Translations under genes and position numbers: made by a program
NCBI RefSeq assembly: GCF_012935695.1
Contig: NZ_CP052859.1
Span: forward strand, 5,497,001 to 5,561,000
DNA length: 64,000 nucleotides
Origin: Pseudomonas sp. ADAK18
GTDB taxonomy: Bacteria > Pseudomonadota > Gammaproteobacteria > Pseudomonadales > Pseudomonadaceae
Direction: 5' to 3'
Shown here: positions 9,075 to 19,316 of the stretch, piece after piece
How the letters are laid out: every line of letters starts with the position of its first letter
Position numbering within the stretch: the first letter of the stretch is position 1
The notes under the pieces: generated by a model
Databases searched by the model: none
What the model saw: only the letters and a program-made list of their open reading frames with translations
Told to the model about the DNA's origin: nothing

Positions 9075-9092
9075 ATGACAGAAAGATGACAA
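9075..9092 (-). promoter_or_regulatory. Pho box (PhoB site) in front of pstC
   Basis: On the minus strand TTGTCATCTTTCTGTCAT: two TGTCAT half-sites 11 bp apart, very close to the PhoB consensus CTGTCATAAAACTGTCAT. It ends 22 bases before the pstC ATG, so the transcript it drives would have almost no leader. Confidence 0.8.
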
Positions 9093-9156
9093 TGCAGTGA
9101 CGCAAAAAATCCGCCGCGTAGCAGAGCTGGCAGCGGACTGAAAAATTGAGGGTGAG

Positions 9157-9197
9157 GTCCAGGTCCTGCAGACCCCACCTGGGCCGTGAACCTGGAC
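9157..9197 (-). other. stem-loop between pstS and pstC
   Basis: GTCCAGGT (9157-9164) pairs with ACCTGGAC (9190-9197), 34 bases downstream of the pstS stop. No T run follows, so it may be an mRNA-stabilising or partial-termination element that keeps the binding protein in excess over the permeases. Confidence 0.45.
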
Positions 9198-9230
9198 AAC
9201 ACCCAGGCTCAAGGCAGCTTTACCGAAGGC

Positions 9231-10220
9231 TTATTTGCCACCTTCTTTCAGACCCAGGTCAGCCAGTGCCTTGGCGGCAACTTTGGCTGGCAGTGGGATG
9301 TAGCCGTCTTTCACTACAACTTCCTGGCCCTGTTTGGACAGAACCAGCTTCACGAACTCAGCTTCCAACGGAGCCAGAGGCTTGTTCGGGGCTTTGTTGA
9401 CGTAGACGTAGAGGAAACGCGACAGCGGGTATTTGCCGTTCAGGGCGTTTTCTTCGCTGTCTTCGATGAAGTCAGTGCTGCCTTTCTTGGCCAAGGCCAC
9501 GGTCTTCACGCTAGCGGTCTTGTAGCCGATGCCCGAGTAACCGATGCCGTTCAGCGAGGAGCTGATGGACTGCACGACCGAAGCCGAGCCAGGTTGTTCG
9601 TTCACGTTAGGTTTGTAATCGCCTTTGCACAGGGCTTCTTCTTTGAAGTAGCCATAGGTGCCGGATACCGAGTTACGACCGAACAGTTGCACTGGCTTAT
9701 TGGCCAGGTCGCCGGTCACGCCCAGATCACCCCAGGTTTTCACTTCAGCTTTGGCGCCGCACAGACGAGTCGAGGAGAAGATCGCGTCGACTTGTTCCAT
9801 GGTCAGGTGCTGGATCGGGTTGTCCTTGTGCACGAACACGGCCAGGGCATCCACGGCAACCGGGATAGCGGTTGGCTTGTAGCCGTACTTCTGCTCGAAG
9901 GCAGCCAGTTCGGTGTCCTTCATCTTGCGGCTCATCGGGCCCAGGTTCGAGGTGCCTTCAGTCAGCGCAGGTGGCGCAGTGGCGGAGCCCGCGGCCTGAA
10001 TCTGGATGTTGACGTTCGGGTACTCCTTTTTGTAACCCTCAGCCCACAAGGTCATCAGGTTTGCCAGGGTATCGGAACCAACGCTGGACAAGTTGCCCGA
10101 CACACCCGTGGTCTTCACGTAAGCCGGAATTGCCGGGTCAACACCAGCGGCCACCGCGTGGGCAGTCGCAACGCCAGCAGCGACAAAAGTCATTGCCGCC
10201 ATCAAACGCTTCAGTTTCAT
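9231..10220 (-). CDS. pstS: periplasmic phosphate-binding protein PstS
   Basis: 329 residues with a clear signal peptide (cleavage after about residue 24, [10 protein letters not shown]). Phosphate-binding signature segments are present: [44 protein letters not shown], and [14 protein letters not shown]. Delivers phosphate to PstC/PstA. First gene of the operon pstS-pstC-pstA-pstB-phoU. AGGAG ribosome site. A candidate Pho box lies 68 bp upstream. Confidence 0.97.
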   Translation of the reverse strand: MKLKRLMAAMTFVAAGVATAHAVAAGVDPAIPAYVKTTGVSGNLSSVGSDTLANLMTLWAEGYKKEYPNVNIQIQAAGSATAPPALTEGTSNLGPMSRKMKDTELAAFEQKYGYKPTAIPVAVDALAVFVHKDNPIQHLTMEQVDAIFSSTRLCGAKAEVKTWGDLGVTGDLANKPVQLFGRNSVSGTYGYFKEEALCKGDYKPNVNEQPGSASVVQSISSSLNGIGYSGIGYKTASVKTVALAKKGSTDFIEDSEENALNGKYPLSRFLYVYVNKAPNKPLAPLEAEFVKLVLSKQGQEVVVKDGYIPLPAKVAAKALADLGLKEGGK

Positions 10221-10287
10221 GCCTTACTCCTAGCAGATAGGGATAGTTGGATCGGGGCCAAGTATCGGTAGGCCGTGTGAACACTCT

Positions 10288-10305
10288 ATGTCCGGAATGT
10301 GACAA
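10288..10305 (-). promoter_or_regulatory. probable Pho box upstream of pstS
   Basis: Minus strand TTGTCACATTCCGGACAT: a good first half-site (TTGTCAC) and a poorer second (CGGACAT) at the correct 11-bp spacing. Weaker match than the pstC box but correctly placed. Confidence 0.5.
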
Positions 10306-10466
10306 TTAGATGAAAGGCCAGTATTCGAGAAGAACACTGGCCTTTGGGGGGAATACCCGGAAATACGGGACTAGAGAGGAGATGAAGAGGTGGATGCAGG
10401 GGCTAGGAAATACTCTGTAATGGTTAACGGGCTGCGCCTGGCGACGCAGCCTTCAGGCAAATACCG

Positions 10467-11756
10467 TTAGCGTCCGCGCTTCCACAAATACCCACCCACC
10501 AGCATCCCCATCGTGCAGATAACAGCCACGTAGTACGCCGGCCCCATCGGGCTTTCCTTCATCAGCAGCGACACCGCCAATGGCGTCAGGCCGCCAAACA
10601 CGGCGTAGGCGACGTTGTAGGAAAACGACAACCCGCTAAACCGTACTACCGGCGGGAAGGCCTTGACCATAACGTAAGGCACCACGCCAACCACACCGAC
10701 AAACAGGCCCGTCAGGGTGTACAGCGGGAACAACCAGTCCGGATGATCGAGCAGGCTGTGGTAGAGCGTCCAGGAGGTCGCCAGCAGCAGCGCACAACCG
10801 GCGATCAGCACGCGGCCTGCACCGAAGCGGTCCGCCAGGGCGCCGGAAGCGATGCAACCGAGGCTCAGGGTGACGATCGCCAGGCTGTTGGCCTGCAGCG
10901 ACACGGTGGGGCTGAAGTGGTAGACGGTCTGCAGCACGGTCGGGGTCATCAGGATGACCACCACGATACCGGCGGAGAGCAGCCAGGTCAGCAGCATCGA
11001 CAGCACAATGGCGCTGCGGTGGTCACGTAGCACCGCACGCAGCGGCAACTCGGCGGCCAGTGTCTTGCGTTGCTGCATCTCGGCGAAGATCGGTGTTTCA
11101 TGCAGCCAGCGACGCAGGTACACCGAGAACAGACCGAAAACGCCACCCAGCAGGAAAGGGATCCGCCAGGCGTAATCCGAGACCTGTTCCGGGCTGTAGA
11201 GCGTGTTGATGGCAGTCGCCACCAGCGAGCCCAACAGAATCCCGGCGGTCAGGCCGCTCGTCAACGTGCCGCAGGCGTAGCCGATGTGCCGTGGCGGCAC
11301 GTGCTCGGAGACGAATACCCAAGCACCCGGCACCTCACCACCAATCGCCGCGCCTTGGATGACTCGCATCAACAGCAACAGGATCGGCGCCCACAGGCCG
11401 ATCTGCGCGTAGGTCGGCAGCAAGCCCATGATCAGGGTGGGTACGGCCATCATGAAGATGCTCAGGGTGAACATCTTCTTGCGACCCAGCAGGTCGCCGA
11501 AGTGCGCCATGACGATGCCGCCCAGCGGACGCGCAAGATAACCGGCGGCGAAGATGCCAAAGGTCTGCATCAGGCGCAGCCATTCGGGCATGTCGGCGGG
11601 GAAAAACAGCTTTCCGACCACCGTGGCGAAAAATACGAAAATGATGAAGTCGTAGAACTCCAGCGCCCCGCCCAAGGCAGACAGCGACAGGGTTTTGTAG
11701 TCGTTGCGGGTCAGCGGGCGCGAAGGTTGCGCACTGCTTGCGGGCACAGAGGACAT
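10467..11756 (-). CDS. MFS transporter, metabolite:H+ symporter type
   Basis: 429 residues from the ATG at 11756 (MSSVPASS); the frame is open 47 codons further upstream but that stretch is Arg/Cys-rich and unlike a membrane protein. Twelve predicted membrane helices with the MHS-family motifs GGALEFYDFIIFVFFATVVGKLFFP at the start and GYLARPLGGIVMAHFGDLLGRKKMF in loop 2-3. Such carriers take up organic acids or related solutes (cf. ProP, KgtP, ShiA) across the inner membrane. Substrate cannot be told. The ribosome site is weak. Confidence 0.85.
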   Translation of the reverse strand: MSSVPASSAQPSRPLTRNDYKTLSLSALGGALEFYDFIIFVFFATVVGKLFFPADMPEWLRLMQTFGIFAAGYLARPLGGIVMAHFGDLLGRKKMFTLSIFMMAVPTLIMGLLPTYAQIGLWAPILLLLMRVIQGAAIGGEVPGAWVFVSEHVPPRHIGYACGTLTSGLTAGILLGSLVATAINTLYSPEQVSDYAWRIPFLLGGVFGLFSVYLRRWLHETPIFAEMQQRKTLAAELPLRAVLRDHRSAIVLSMLLTWLLSAGIVVVILMTPTVLQTVYHFSPTVSLQANSLAIVTLSLGCIASGALADRFGAGRVLIAGCALLLATSWTLYHSLLDHPDWLFPLYTLTGLFVGVVGVVPYVMVKAFPPVVRFSGLSFSYNVAYAVFGGLTPLAVSLLMKESPMGPAYYVAVICTMGMLVGGYLWKRGR

Positions 11757-12226
11757 GGCAAGGCTTCTCTTATAGTAGTCAGAACGGCAAGCCCGGGGAC
11801 GCTCGCAGCGCGTGCGACGGGTTCGGCAAGATAACAAATCGCCTGGAAAAGCACAGCGCCGACCTGTTAACAGTTCCCATGGGCGAAATATTCCCAAGAT
11901 CTGCGTCCACTGGGTAGCGCAGAAGAACAGTTGCTGGAAAAATCCGCGATACAGCCGCTATTTACCGACCAAATGAGCGTCTGGTGGTCGTCGTGGCGCC
12001 GACGGCTCGATATACTCGGCCACTGCAAGCGCCAGACCCGCATCCTTGAGGGGCTGCTGTGCCAAAACGCCGTTGGGTGGTCCCAGCCGGTTTGGCAGAG
12101 TTTCCCTTTAGTACGCCTTACGAGAAACGTGTAAAACGGAGTATGTTTGTGCTGAAACGTTTTTCCAACAGTCGGCTATTCACTTGAAATACCCATGAAG
12201 CGTCACGGGTCAGAGGCACCCCCGGC
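11757..12226. other. 470-bp gap between divergent genes
   Basis: Contains the promoters of the MFS gene (minus) and the thioesterase gene (plus). A 67-codon frame at 11931-12134 has no ribosome site and looks accidental. I see no repeat, terminator or RNA gene here. Confidence 0.5.
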
Positions 12227-12631
12227 ATGATCGAACTCGAACAAGAAGATCCTATCCCGCAAGGCGATCTTGCCCTGCAAATCACCGCGCTTCCGCGTGA
12301 AACCAATGGTTTCGGCGATATCTTCGGCGGCTGGCTGGTGGCCCAGATGGACCTGGCGGGCACGGCAATGGCCAGCAAGGTTGCGGGGGGCCGCGTTGCG
12401 ACCGTCGCGATTGACCGCATGGCATTCCTGGTTCCGGTGGCAGTAGGCGCGCAGCTGTCCTTCTACACCCAGGCGCTGGAAATCGGCCGCAGCTCGATCC
12501 AGATGATGGTCGAAGTATGGAGCGACGATCCGCTGTCCAGTGAATGGCGCAAGGTCACCGAGGCGGTGTTTGTGTTTGTCGCCATTGATGGCAGCGGCCG
12601 CACCCGATCGGTTCCGTCGCGAGCGCGTTAA
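12227..12631 (+). CDS. acyl-CoA thioesterase, YciA-like hotdog protein
   Basis: 134 residues with a single hotdog fold. The NGFGDIFGGWLVAQMDLAGTAMASK segment carries the catalytic Asp and the helix of the YciA/acot7 family. Cytosolic hydrolysis of acyl-CoA esters; chain length preference not visible. Followed after 56 bp by the mutarotase gene on the same strand, perhaps one transcript. Confidence 0.85.
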   Translation: MIELEQEDPIPQGDLALQITALPRETNGFGDIFGGWLVAQMDLAGTAMASKVAGGRVATVAIDRMAFLVPVAVGAQLSFYTQALEIGRSSIQMMVEVWSDDPLSSEWRKVTEAVFVFVAIDGSGRTRSVPSRAR

Positions 12632-12687
12632 ACCTCGCTGCGGTTTGACGGTCCACTGCACCATTGTCTGTCATTAAGAGAACACCT

Positions 12688-13587
12688 ATGTCTACGCCTG
12701 ACGTTGAAATCGTGAAACTGGATGAGCTGACCTGCTGGCGCATCCGCCACGAAGGCGCCGAATTGGTGATCGCCCAACAAGGCGCCCACCTCGTCAGCTA
12801 CCAGCGTGCCGGCGAAAAGCCGCTGATCTGGCCCAACGACAACGCGGTATTCAAGACAGGCAAAGGCATCCGCACGGGCGTGCCGATATGCTGGCCATGG
12901 TTTGGGGTTTTCGACCGTAACCCGCAAAGCGTCAAGGCCATGCGTCACAGTGACACGCCGGCCGGGGCCCACGGTTTCGTGCGCACCGCTGACTGGACGC
13001 TGGAGAAAACTACCCCGATTGCCAAGGCCTTGCAGTTGGATTTTGCACTGACGGTACCGCAGGGCGGCTTTCCGGAGTGGCCCCATCAGGTCGACCTGAA
13101 GATGACCGTGCTGCTGGATGATCAGTTGCATATCCGCTTGACCAGCCACAACCGCAGTACCGACACCGTGACCATCAGCCAGGCGCTGCACAGCTATTTC
13201 GCCGTCAGCGACGTGCGCAATGTGCAGGTCGAAGGGTTGGATGGGCTGGAGTACATCAATACCGCAGACAACTGGAAGACCGCCAAACAGTCAGGCCCTC
13301 TGCACTTTACCGGCGAAACCGACCGCATCTACCTCGACACGCCGGCGCAGTTGAGCATTGTCGATAGCGACTGGCAGCGCCGTATCCAGCTCACCAGCAC
13401 TGGCTCACACTCGACGGTGATCTGGAACCCCTGGACCGAACGGGCCAAGGCCTTCAGCGACATGGCTGACGATGGTTGGCAGGGCATGCTGTGCATCGAG
13501 ACGGCGAACGTGCTGGGCGATGTGGTGAGCTTGGCACCGGGTGAAAGCCATACCTTGGGTGTGAGCATCACCGGCATCGCCCTGTAA
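12688..13587 (+). CDS. D-hexose-6-phosphate mutarotase
   Basis: 299 residues from the ATG at 12688, preceded by AAGAGA; a TTG eight codons upstream is less likely. Aldose-1-epimerase superfamily, YeaD subfamily: SYQRAGEKPLIWPN, RTGVPICWPWFG, AHGFVRTADWTLE (catalytic His), and the late WNPWTERAKAFSDM and CIETANV (catalytic Glu) segments. Interconverts anomers of glucose-6-P and related sugars in the cytosol. Downstream lies a REPIN. Confidence 0.92.
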   Translation: MSTPDVEIVKLDELTCWRIRHEGAELVIAQQGAHLVSYQRAGEKPLIWPNDNAVFKTGKGIRTGVPICWPWFGVFDRNPQSVKAMRHSDTPAGAHGFVRTADWTLEKTTPIAKALQLDFALTVPQGGFPEWPHQVDLKMTVLLDDQLHIRLTSHNRSTDTVTISQALHSYFAVSDVRNVQVEGLDGLEYINTADNWKTAKQSGPLHFTGETDRIYLDTPAQLSIVDSDWQRRIQLTSTGSHSTVIWNPWTERAKAFSDMADDGWQGMLCIETANVLGDVVSLAPGESHTLGVSITGIAL

Positions 13588-13600
13588 AAATCCGATCACC

Positions 13601-13687
13601 TGTGGGAGCTGGCTTGCCTGCGATGCAAGCGACTCGGTGTATCAGTGAAACCAAGTTGATGCTATCGCAGGCAAGCCAGCTCCCACA
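13601..13687. repeat. REPIN
   Basis: TGTGGGAGCTGGCTTGCCTG...CAGGCAAGCCAGCTCCCACA inverted pair between the convergent mutarotase and DUF3299 genes; same family as 4972 and 55305. Confidence 0.9.
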
Positions 13688-13704
13688 CAAGCGCGCCGCG
13701 TGTT

Positions 13705-14241
13705 TTAGAGATCCGACTCTTTGACCGCCCGCACTTTCCCCGCATCCAGCGCATACGCCGCGTCAGCCAGGTCATTGTTGACCGTCTCCACCTTCAACGT
13801 TCCCGTCACCCACAGCGGTGTGTAGATGTCATCCAGCTTCAAGCCTTTGGGATAACGCACCAGCACCAACTGGTTAGGCGGCGGTGGCGGCACGTGGATG
13901 CAGGCACCTGGGTAAGGCACCAGGAAGAACAGCGTGCTGCGGCCCTTGGCGTCGGTTTCCAATGGCACCGGATAACCACCAATGCGGATGTTCTTGCCGT
14001 TCATGGCCGCCACAGTCTTGGTGGAATACATCACCGCAGGCAAACCCTTGCTCTGCTTCAAACCACCCTTTGCAGTAAAGGTGCCTTGGGCTTCCGGGGA
14101 GTTGTGGTCGATTTCCGGCATTTGCTCGAGGGCTTTCTGGTCCGACTTGGGCATCAATTCAAGCCAATCGGTTTCCGGCAGTTCGCCGGCATGGGCCAGG
14201 CCAGTGCCCAGCAGGAGGAGAGTCAACAAGAGACGGCGCAT
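13705..14241 (-). CDS. exported DUF3299 protein
   Basis: 178 residues from the ATG at 14241, where a signal peptide begins (MRRLLLTLLLLGTGLAHAG); the frame extends 11 codons upstream. The rest matches the DUF3299 family: IRIGGYPVPLE...FFLVPYPGACIHVPPPPPNQLVLV. The conserved Cys and PPPP motif suggest metal or cofactor binding in the periplasm, but no function is established to my knowledge. Confidence 0.85.
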   Translation of the reverse strand: MRRLLLTLLLLGTGLAHAGELPETDWLELMPKSDQKALEQMPEIDHNSPEAQGTFTAKGGLKQSKGLPAVMYSTKTVAAMNGKNIRIGGYPVPLETDAKGRSTLFFLVPYPGACIHVPPPPPNQLVLVRYPKGLKLDDIYTPLWVTGTLKVETVNNDLADAAYALDAGKVRAVKESDL

Positions 14242-14279
14242 GGAGTAGCTCGGCAAGGAAACAATGCCGAGCATTCTAG

Positions 14280-14306
14280 CCCTCTGCGCCTGCGTAGCGC
14301 AGAGGG
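14280..14306 (-). terminator. stem-loop after the GlsB-type gene
   Basis: CCCTCTGCGC / GCGCAGAGGG, a perfect 10-bp stem with a 7-base loop 13 bases after the stop codon. It lacks a good T run, so termination strength is uncertain. Confidence 0.55.
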
Positions 14307-14318
14307 ATCAACACTGAA

Positions 14319-14564
14319 TTACTTCTTTTTCAGCAGACTGTAGATCACCAGCAGAATCACGGCACCCACCAGCGCACCGATAAAACCTGCACCCTGGCCT
14401 GCCTGGTAGATACCCAGTGCCTGACCGCCGTAGGTGGCGGCCAAAGAGCCGGCAATACCCAGCAGGATGGTCATGATCCAACCCATGCTGTCGTCACCTG
14501 GCTTCAGGAAACGCGCCAGCAGGCCGACGATCAAGCCGATAAAGATGGTTCCAATAATACCCAT
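14319..14564 (-). CDS. GlsB/YeaQ/YmgE-family small membrane protein
   Basis: 81 residues: three membrane helices rich in Gly (GIIGTIFIGLIVGLLARFLKPGDDSMGWIMTILLGIAGSLAATYGGQ...GFIGALVGAVILLVIYSLLKKK). Matches the transglycosylase-associated/GlsB family of stress-induced inner membrane proteins, often general-stress regulated. Strong ribosome site GAGGGAAA. Molecular role unknown. Confidence 0.9.
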   Translation of the reverse strand: MGIIGTIFIGLIVGLLARFLKPGDDSMGWIMTILLGIAGSLAATYGGQALGIYQAGQGAGFIGALVGAVILLVIYSLLKKK

Positions 14565-14663
14565 GGCATTTCCCTCTGAATGAATTTAGCTAGAGCCTAG
14601 TCAGACTTTGGCATCCTGCAATCAGAGGATGGCGGTTACCAATGGTTCCCGCCAGCGTTTGGG

Positions 14664-15749
14664 TTATTGTTCAGCGATCAGCGCTTCGACCTTGAGGATC
14701 TGTTGTTCCAACGTCGCGCGATCAGCACAGCGCAGGTTGGCATGGCCGACTTTGCGCCCGACCTTGAACGCCTTGCCGTAGTGGTGCAGGTGGCAGTCAT
14801 CGATAGCGAGGACCTTTTCCACCGGAGGGACGACACCGATGAAGTTGAGCATCGCGCTCTCGCCGACCTTGGCCGTCGACCCCAACGGCAAGCCCGCTAC
14901 CGCCCGCAGGTGGTTTTCGAACTGGCTGCACTCGGCGCCTTCGGTGGTCCAGTGCCCGGAGTTGTGCACGCGTGGGGCGATTTCGTTGGCCTTGAGGCCA
15001 CCGTCGACTTCAAAGAATTCGAACGCCATCACGCCGACGTAATCCAGCTGCTTCAACACCCGGCTGGAATAATCTTCGGCCAGGGCTTGCAGCGGGTGGT
15101 CGGTGCTGGCTACGGATAGCTTGAGGATGCCGCTGTCGTGGGTGTTGTGCACCAACGGGTAGAAACGGGTTTCGCCATCACGAGCGCGTACGGCGATCAG
15201 CGAAACTTCACCGGTGAACGGCACGAAACCTTCCAGCAGGCAAGCGACGCTGCCCAGCTCGGCGAAAGTACCGACCACATCGGCGGCGGTACGCAGGACT
15301 TTCTGGCCCTTGCCGTCATAACCCAACGTGCGGGTCTTCAACACAGCCGGCAGGCCGATGGCCGCGACTGCAGCGTCCAGGTCCGTCTGGGACTGGATGT
15401 CGGCGAACGCGGGCGTTGGAATGCCCAGATCCTTGAACATGCTTTTTTCGAACCAGCGGTCGCGAGCAATACGCAGGGCTTCGGCGCTCGGGTACACCGG
15501 GACGAACTGCGACAGAAAGGCCACGGTTTCGGCCGGGACGCTTTCGAACTCGAACGTCACCAGGTCGACTTCATCGGCCAGTTGGCGCAGGTGATCCGGG
15601 TCGCTGTAGTCAGCTCGCAGGTGTTCACCCAGCGCCGCAGCACAGGCGTCCGGCGCCGGATCCAGGAAAGCGAAGTTCATCCCCAGCGGGGTGCCCGCCA
15701 GGGCCAGCATACGGCCCAACTGGCCGCCACCGATTACACCGATTTTCAT
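14664..15749 (-). CDS. purK: N5-carboxyaminoimidazole ribonucleotide synthase PurK
   Basis: 361 residues from the ATG at 15749 (MKIGVIGGGQLGRMLA); longer upstream readings overlap purE and are not real. ATP-grasp enzyme: Rossmann-like N-terminus, ATP-grasp core with KTRTLGYDGKGQ and EGFVPFTGEVSLIAVR, C-terminal ANEIAPRVHNSGHWT. Makes N5-CAIR from AIR, bicarbonate and ATP in purine synthesis. It follows purE by 11 bases in one operon. Confidence 0.97.
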   Translation of the reverse strand: MKIGVIGGGQLGRMLALAGTPLGMNFAFLDPAPDACAAALGEHLRADYSDPDHLRQLADEVDLVTFEFESVPAETVAFLSQFVPVYPSAEALRIARDRWFEKSMFKDLGIPTPAFADIQSQTDLDAAVAAIGLPAVLKTRTLGYDGKGQKVLRTAADVVGTFAELGSVACLLEGFVPFTGEVSLIAVRARDGETRFYPLVHNTHDSGILKLSVASTDHPLQALAEDYSSRVLKQLDYVGVMAFEFFEVDGGLKANEIAPRVHNSGHWTTEGAECSQFENHLRAVAGLPLGSTAKVGESAMLNFIGVVPPVEKVLAIDDCHLHHYGKAFKVGRKVGHANLRCADRATLEQQILKVEALIAEQ

Positions 15750-15760
15750 CGTCAACAACC

Positions 15761-16252
15761 TCAGGCGATGCGTGGGTCTGGATTGTCCAGGACGCTGTCT
15801 GTCTGCTCGGCACGGAATTTTTTCAGCGCCGCGTGGAACTGCGGGTGCTTGGCGCCCAGGATGCTGGCAGACAACAAGGCTGCGTTGATCGCACCGGCCT
15901 TGCCAATCGCCAGGGTTGCCACCGGAATACCGGCGGGCATCTGCACGATGGACAACAGCGAATCCACGCCCGAGAGCATCGACGACTGCACCGGCACACC
16001 GAGTACCGGCAGGTGGGTCTTGGCCGCACACATGCCCGGCAGGTGCGCCGCACCACCGGCACCGGCGATGATCACCTCGATGCCACGGGATTCTGCTTCA
16101 TCGGCATACTGGAACAGCAAATCCGGCGTGCGGTGGGCGGAGACCACTTTCACTTCATACGGAATGCCGAGCTTTTCCAGCATATCGGCGGTGTGGCTAA
16201 GGGTGGACCAATCGGACTTGGAGCCCATGATCACGCCAACCAATGCACTCAT
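15761..16252 (-). CDS. purE: N5-CAIR mutase PurE
   Basis: 163 residues, class I Pur[40 protein letters not shown] near the start and [25 protein letters not shown] with the substrate-binding loop and catalytic His. Converts N5-CAIR to CAIR. AGAGG ribosome site. A strong terminator-like hairpin sits 38 bp before the ATG. Confidence 0.97.
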   Translation of the reverse strand: MSALVGVIMGSKSDWSTLSHTADMLEKLGIPYEVKVVSAHRTPDLLFQYADEAESRGIEVIIAGAGGAAHLPGMCAAKTHLPVLGVPVQSSMLSGVDSLLSIVQMPAGIPVATLAIGKAGAINAALLSASILGAKHPQFHAALKKFRAEQTDSVLDNPDPRIA

Positions 16253-16289
16253 CGTCGTGCCTCTTCTCTCTGGGCGCCCGCAGGCGCGT

Positions 16290-16376
16290 CAAAAAACAAC
16301 AAGCCACGCGGGAAATCCGGCGTGGCTTGTTGTACGAATTAAGGCCGGTTGGACCGGCCGAAGGCCGCGCAGTATA
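16290..16376 (-). promoter_or_regulatory. purE leader: candidate promoter and terminator/attenuator hairpin
   Basis: On the minus strand a -10-like TATACT (16371-16376) is followed by a GGCC-rich hairpin and then a 14-bp perfect stem ACAACAAGCCACGC / GCGTGGCTTGTTGT (16320-16333 with 16296-16309), ending in a T run at 16291-16295. If the promoter is the TATACT site, the hairpin is an attenuator inside the purE leader. If not, it is simply the terminator of the upstream LysR gene. Confidence 0.5.
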
Positions 16377-16478
16377 CCGTAATACAGCGGATAAACAGCC
16401 CCTTGGGCGACCATCTGTCTTAGAGGGCAAACCGGCGGTTTTATTGACTTAAGAGTCAGCGAAAACACCACAAAACAA

Positions 16479-16567
16479 TGTGGGAGCGGGCTTGCTCGCG
16501 AATGCGGTGTATCAGCCACAGATGGGTTGACTGACACTGCGCTTTCGCGAGCAAGCCCGCTCCCACA
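16479..16567. repeat. REPIN
   Basis: TGTGGGAGCGGGCTTGCTCG...CGAGCAAGCCCGCTCCCACA inverted pair; same subtype as the copy at 44607. Confidence 0.9.
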
Positions 16568-16583
16568 TTTGATCTGTGTTGGC

Positions 16584-17492
16584 TCAGGTATTTTGCGCCG
16601 CACCGCCTTCCAACTTGCGCCATAACAACCGCACATTCGCCTTGCGCACCAACGCGCAGCGGTACAGTCGAATTTCCAACGGCACATGCCATTGCGGACC
16701 ACCGCACACCACCAGCTCACCTCGGCCCAATTCGGCACGCACGCTCAACTGCGGCACCCAGGCAATCCCCAAGCCTTCCAGGGCCATGCTTTTCAGGCTG
16801 TCGGCCATCGCCGTTTCGTAAACCGTGGTGAACCGCAGCGCACGCTGACGCAACAGCAGGTTCACCGAACGCCCAAGGAAAGCCCCGGCGCTATAGGCCA
16901 ATAGCGGCACGCTACCCTCGCCTTCCAGGTCGAACAACGGCTTGCCGTCCGCATCAGCGGCGCACACTGGGAGCATTTCGGTATTGCCCAGGTGCAGCGA
17001 CGGGAAGATCTCCGGGTCCATCTGCATCGCGGCATCCGGGTCATAGAACGCCAACATCAGGTCACAACCGCCCTCACGCAGTGCATGCACGGCGTCACCG
17101 ACGTTGGTGGCGACCAGCCGCGTGGCGATGTTCAGGCCTTCGTTACGCAACTGGGCGATCCAGCGCGGGAAAAACCCCAATGCCAGGGAGTGCGCGGCCG
17201 CCACTTGCATCACTTCGCCCTGCCCGCCTTCCAAGTGATGCAAGTGGCGCAGCACTTCACCGAGTTGCTCGACCACCGTGCGGGCGGTGACCAGAAACAG
17301 CTGCCCCGCCGCCGTCAGTTCAACCGGCGTACGCGAGCGGTTGACCAGCGTCAGCCCCAGTGCGGCCTCAAGGCTGCGGATCCTGCGGCTGAACGCTGGC
17401 TGGGTGACGAAGCGCCGCTCCGCCGCCTGGGAGAAGCTGCGGGTGGCAGCCAGGGCGCTAAAGTCTTCCAGCCATTTGCTTTCAAGGTTCAT
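16584..17492 (-). CDS. LysR-family regulator divergent to aspA
   Basis: 302 residues from the ATG at 17492, set by a GGAGG ribosome site 6 bases upstream. N-terminal winged HTH (residues 5-65: FSALAATRSFSQAAERRFVTQPAFSRRIRSLEAALGLTLVNR), then a periplasmic-binding-like effector domain. Divergent from aspartase with a 181-bp shared intergenic region containing a perfect TATGC-N7-GCATA site. It probably controls aspA and itself. The effector is not evident; aspartate or fumarate would fit the context. Confidence 0.88.
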   Translation of the reverse strand: MNLESKWLEDFSALAATRSFSQAAERRFVTQPAFSRRIRSLEAALGLTLVNRSRTPVELTAAGQLFLVTARTVVEQLGEVLRHLHHLEGGQGEVMQVAAAHSLALGFFPRWIAQLRNEGLNIATRLVATNVGDAVHALREGGCDLMLAFYDPDAAMQMDPEIFPSLHLGNTEMLPVCAADADGKPLFDLEGEGSVPLLAYSAGAFLGRSVNLLLRQRALRFTTVYETAMADSLKSMALEGLGIAWVPQLSVRAELGRGELVVCGGPQWHVPLEIRLYRCALVRKANVRLLWRKLEGGAAQNT

Positions 17493-17560
17493 CAGGTCCT
17501 CCCAGGGTATGCACCATTTTGGCACACACGCCCGCCATGGTAATCGGGTCACACCAACAT

Positions 17561-17577
17561 TATGCCGTTTCTGCATA
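17561..17577. promoter_or_regulatory. LysR-type box between the LysR gene and aspA
   Basis: TATGC-CGTTTCT-GCATA, a perfect 5-bp inverted repeat containing the T-N11-A pattern of LysR operators, 69 bp upstream of the LysR ATG and 97 bp upstream of aspA. Confidence 0.55.
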
Positions 17578-17673
17578 GGGCAGTGCTTAACAGCATTGGC
17601 CCTAAAACTTCTGCAAGCCTAGCATTCACAGCGTTCCGGCCAGTTCCGGGTCCATATCGAGATGATTTCCGTC

Positions 17674-19098
<1,425 letters not shown>

Positions 19099-19151
19099 GC
19101 GCTGTTGCACCGCTCACCAGGTTGAGGGACTAGACACCTCTCACCTTTTGA

Positions 19152-19186
19152 GGGCCTGAAGGCTCGTTCTTCAGGCCCTTTTTTTT
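19152..19186 (+). terminator. intrinsic terminator of aspA
   Basis: GGGCCTGAA / TTCAGGCCC stem with a 9-base loop and a run of eight T (19179-19186), about 50 bases after the stop. Confidence 0.92.
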
Positions 19187-19221
19187 GCCTGGAATACGAT
19201 CAAACGAACACCGCAATACCC

Positions 19222-19313
19222 TGTGGGAGCTGGGCTTACCCGCGATAGCGGCGTGCCAGGCAACCGTGATGTCGACTGACCGGGCCGCATCGCGGGCAAG
19301 CCCGGCTCCCACA
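19222..19313. repeat. REPIN
   Basis: TGTGGGAGCTGGGCTTACCC...GGGCAAGCCCGGCTCCCACA inverted pair; outer bases extend the pairing (CCCTGTGGG/CCCACAGGG). Confidence 0.88.
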
Positions 19314-19316
19314 GGG

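Larger units (their letters stand above)
16253..16583. other. 331-bp gap between purE and the LysR gene
   Basis: Holds the purE ribosome site, the hairpin and candidate promoter described separately, and a REPIN at 16479-16567. No coding sequence seen. Confidence 0.6.

Noticed and set aside
11931..12134. 67-codon frame in the gap before the thioesterase
   Set aside because: No ribosome site, Trp/Arg-rich composition and no family resemblance.
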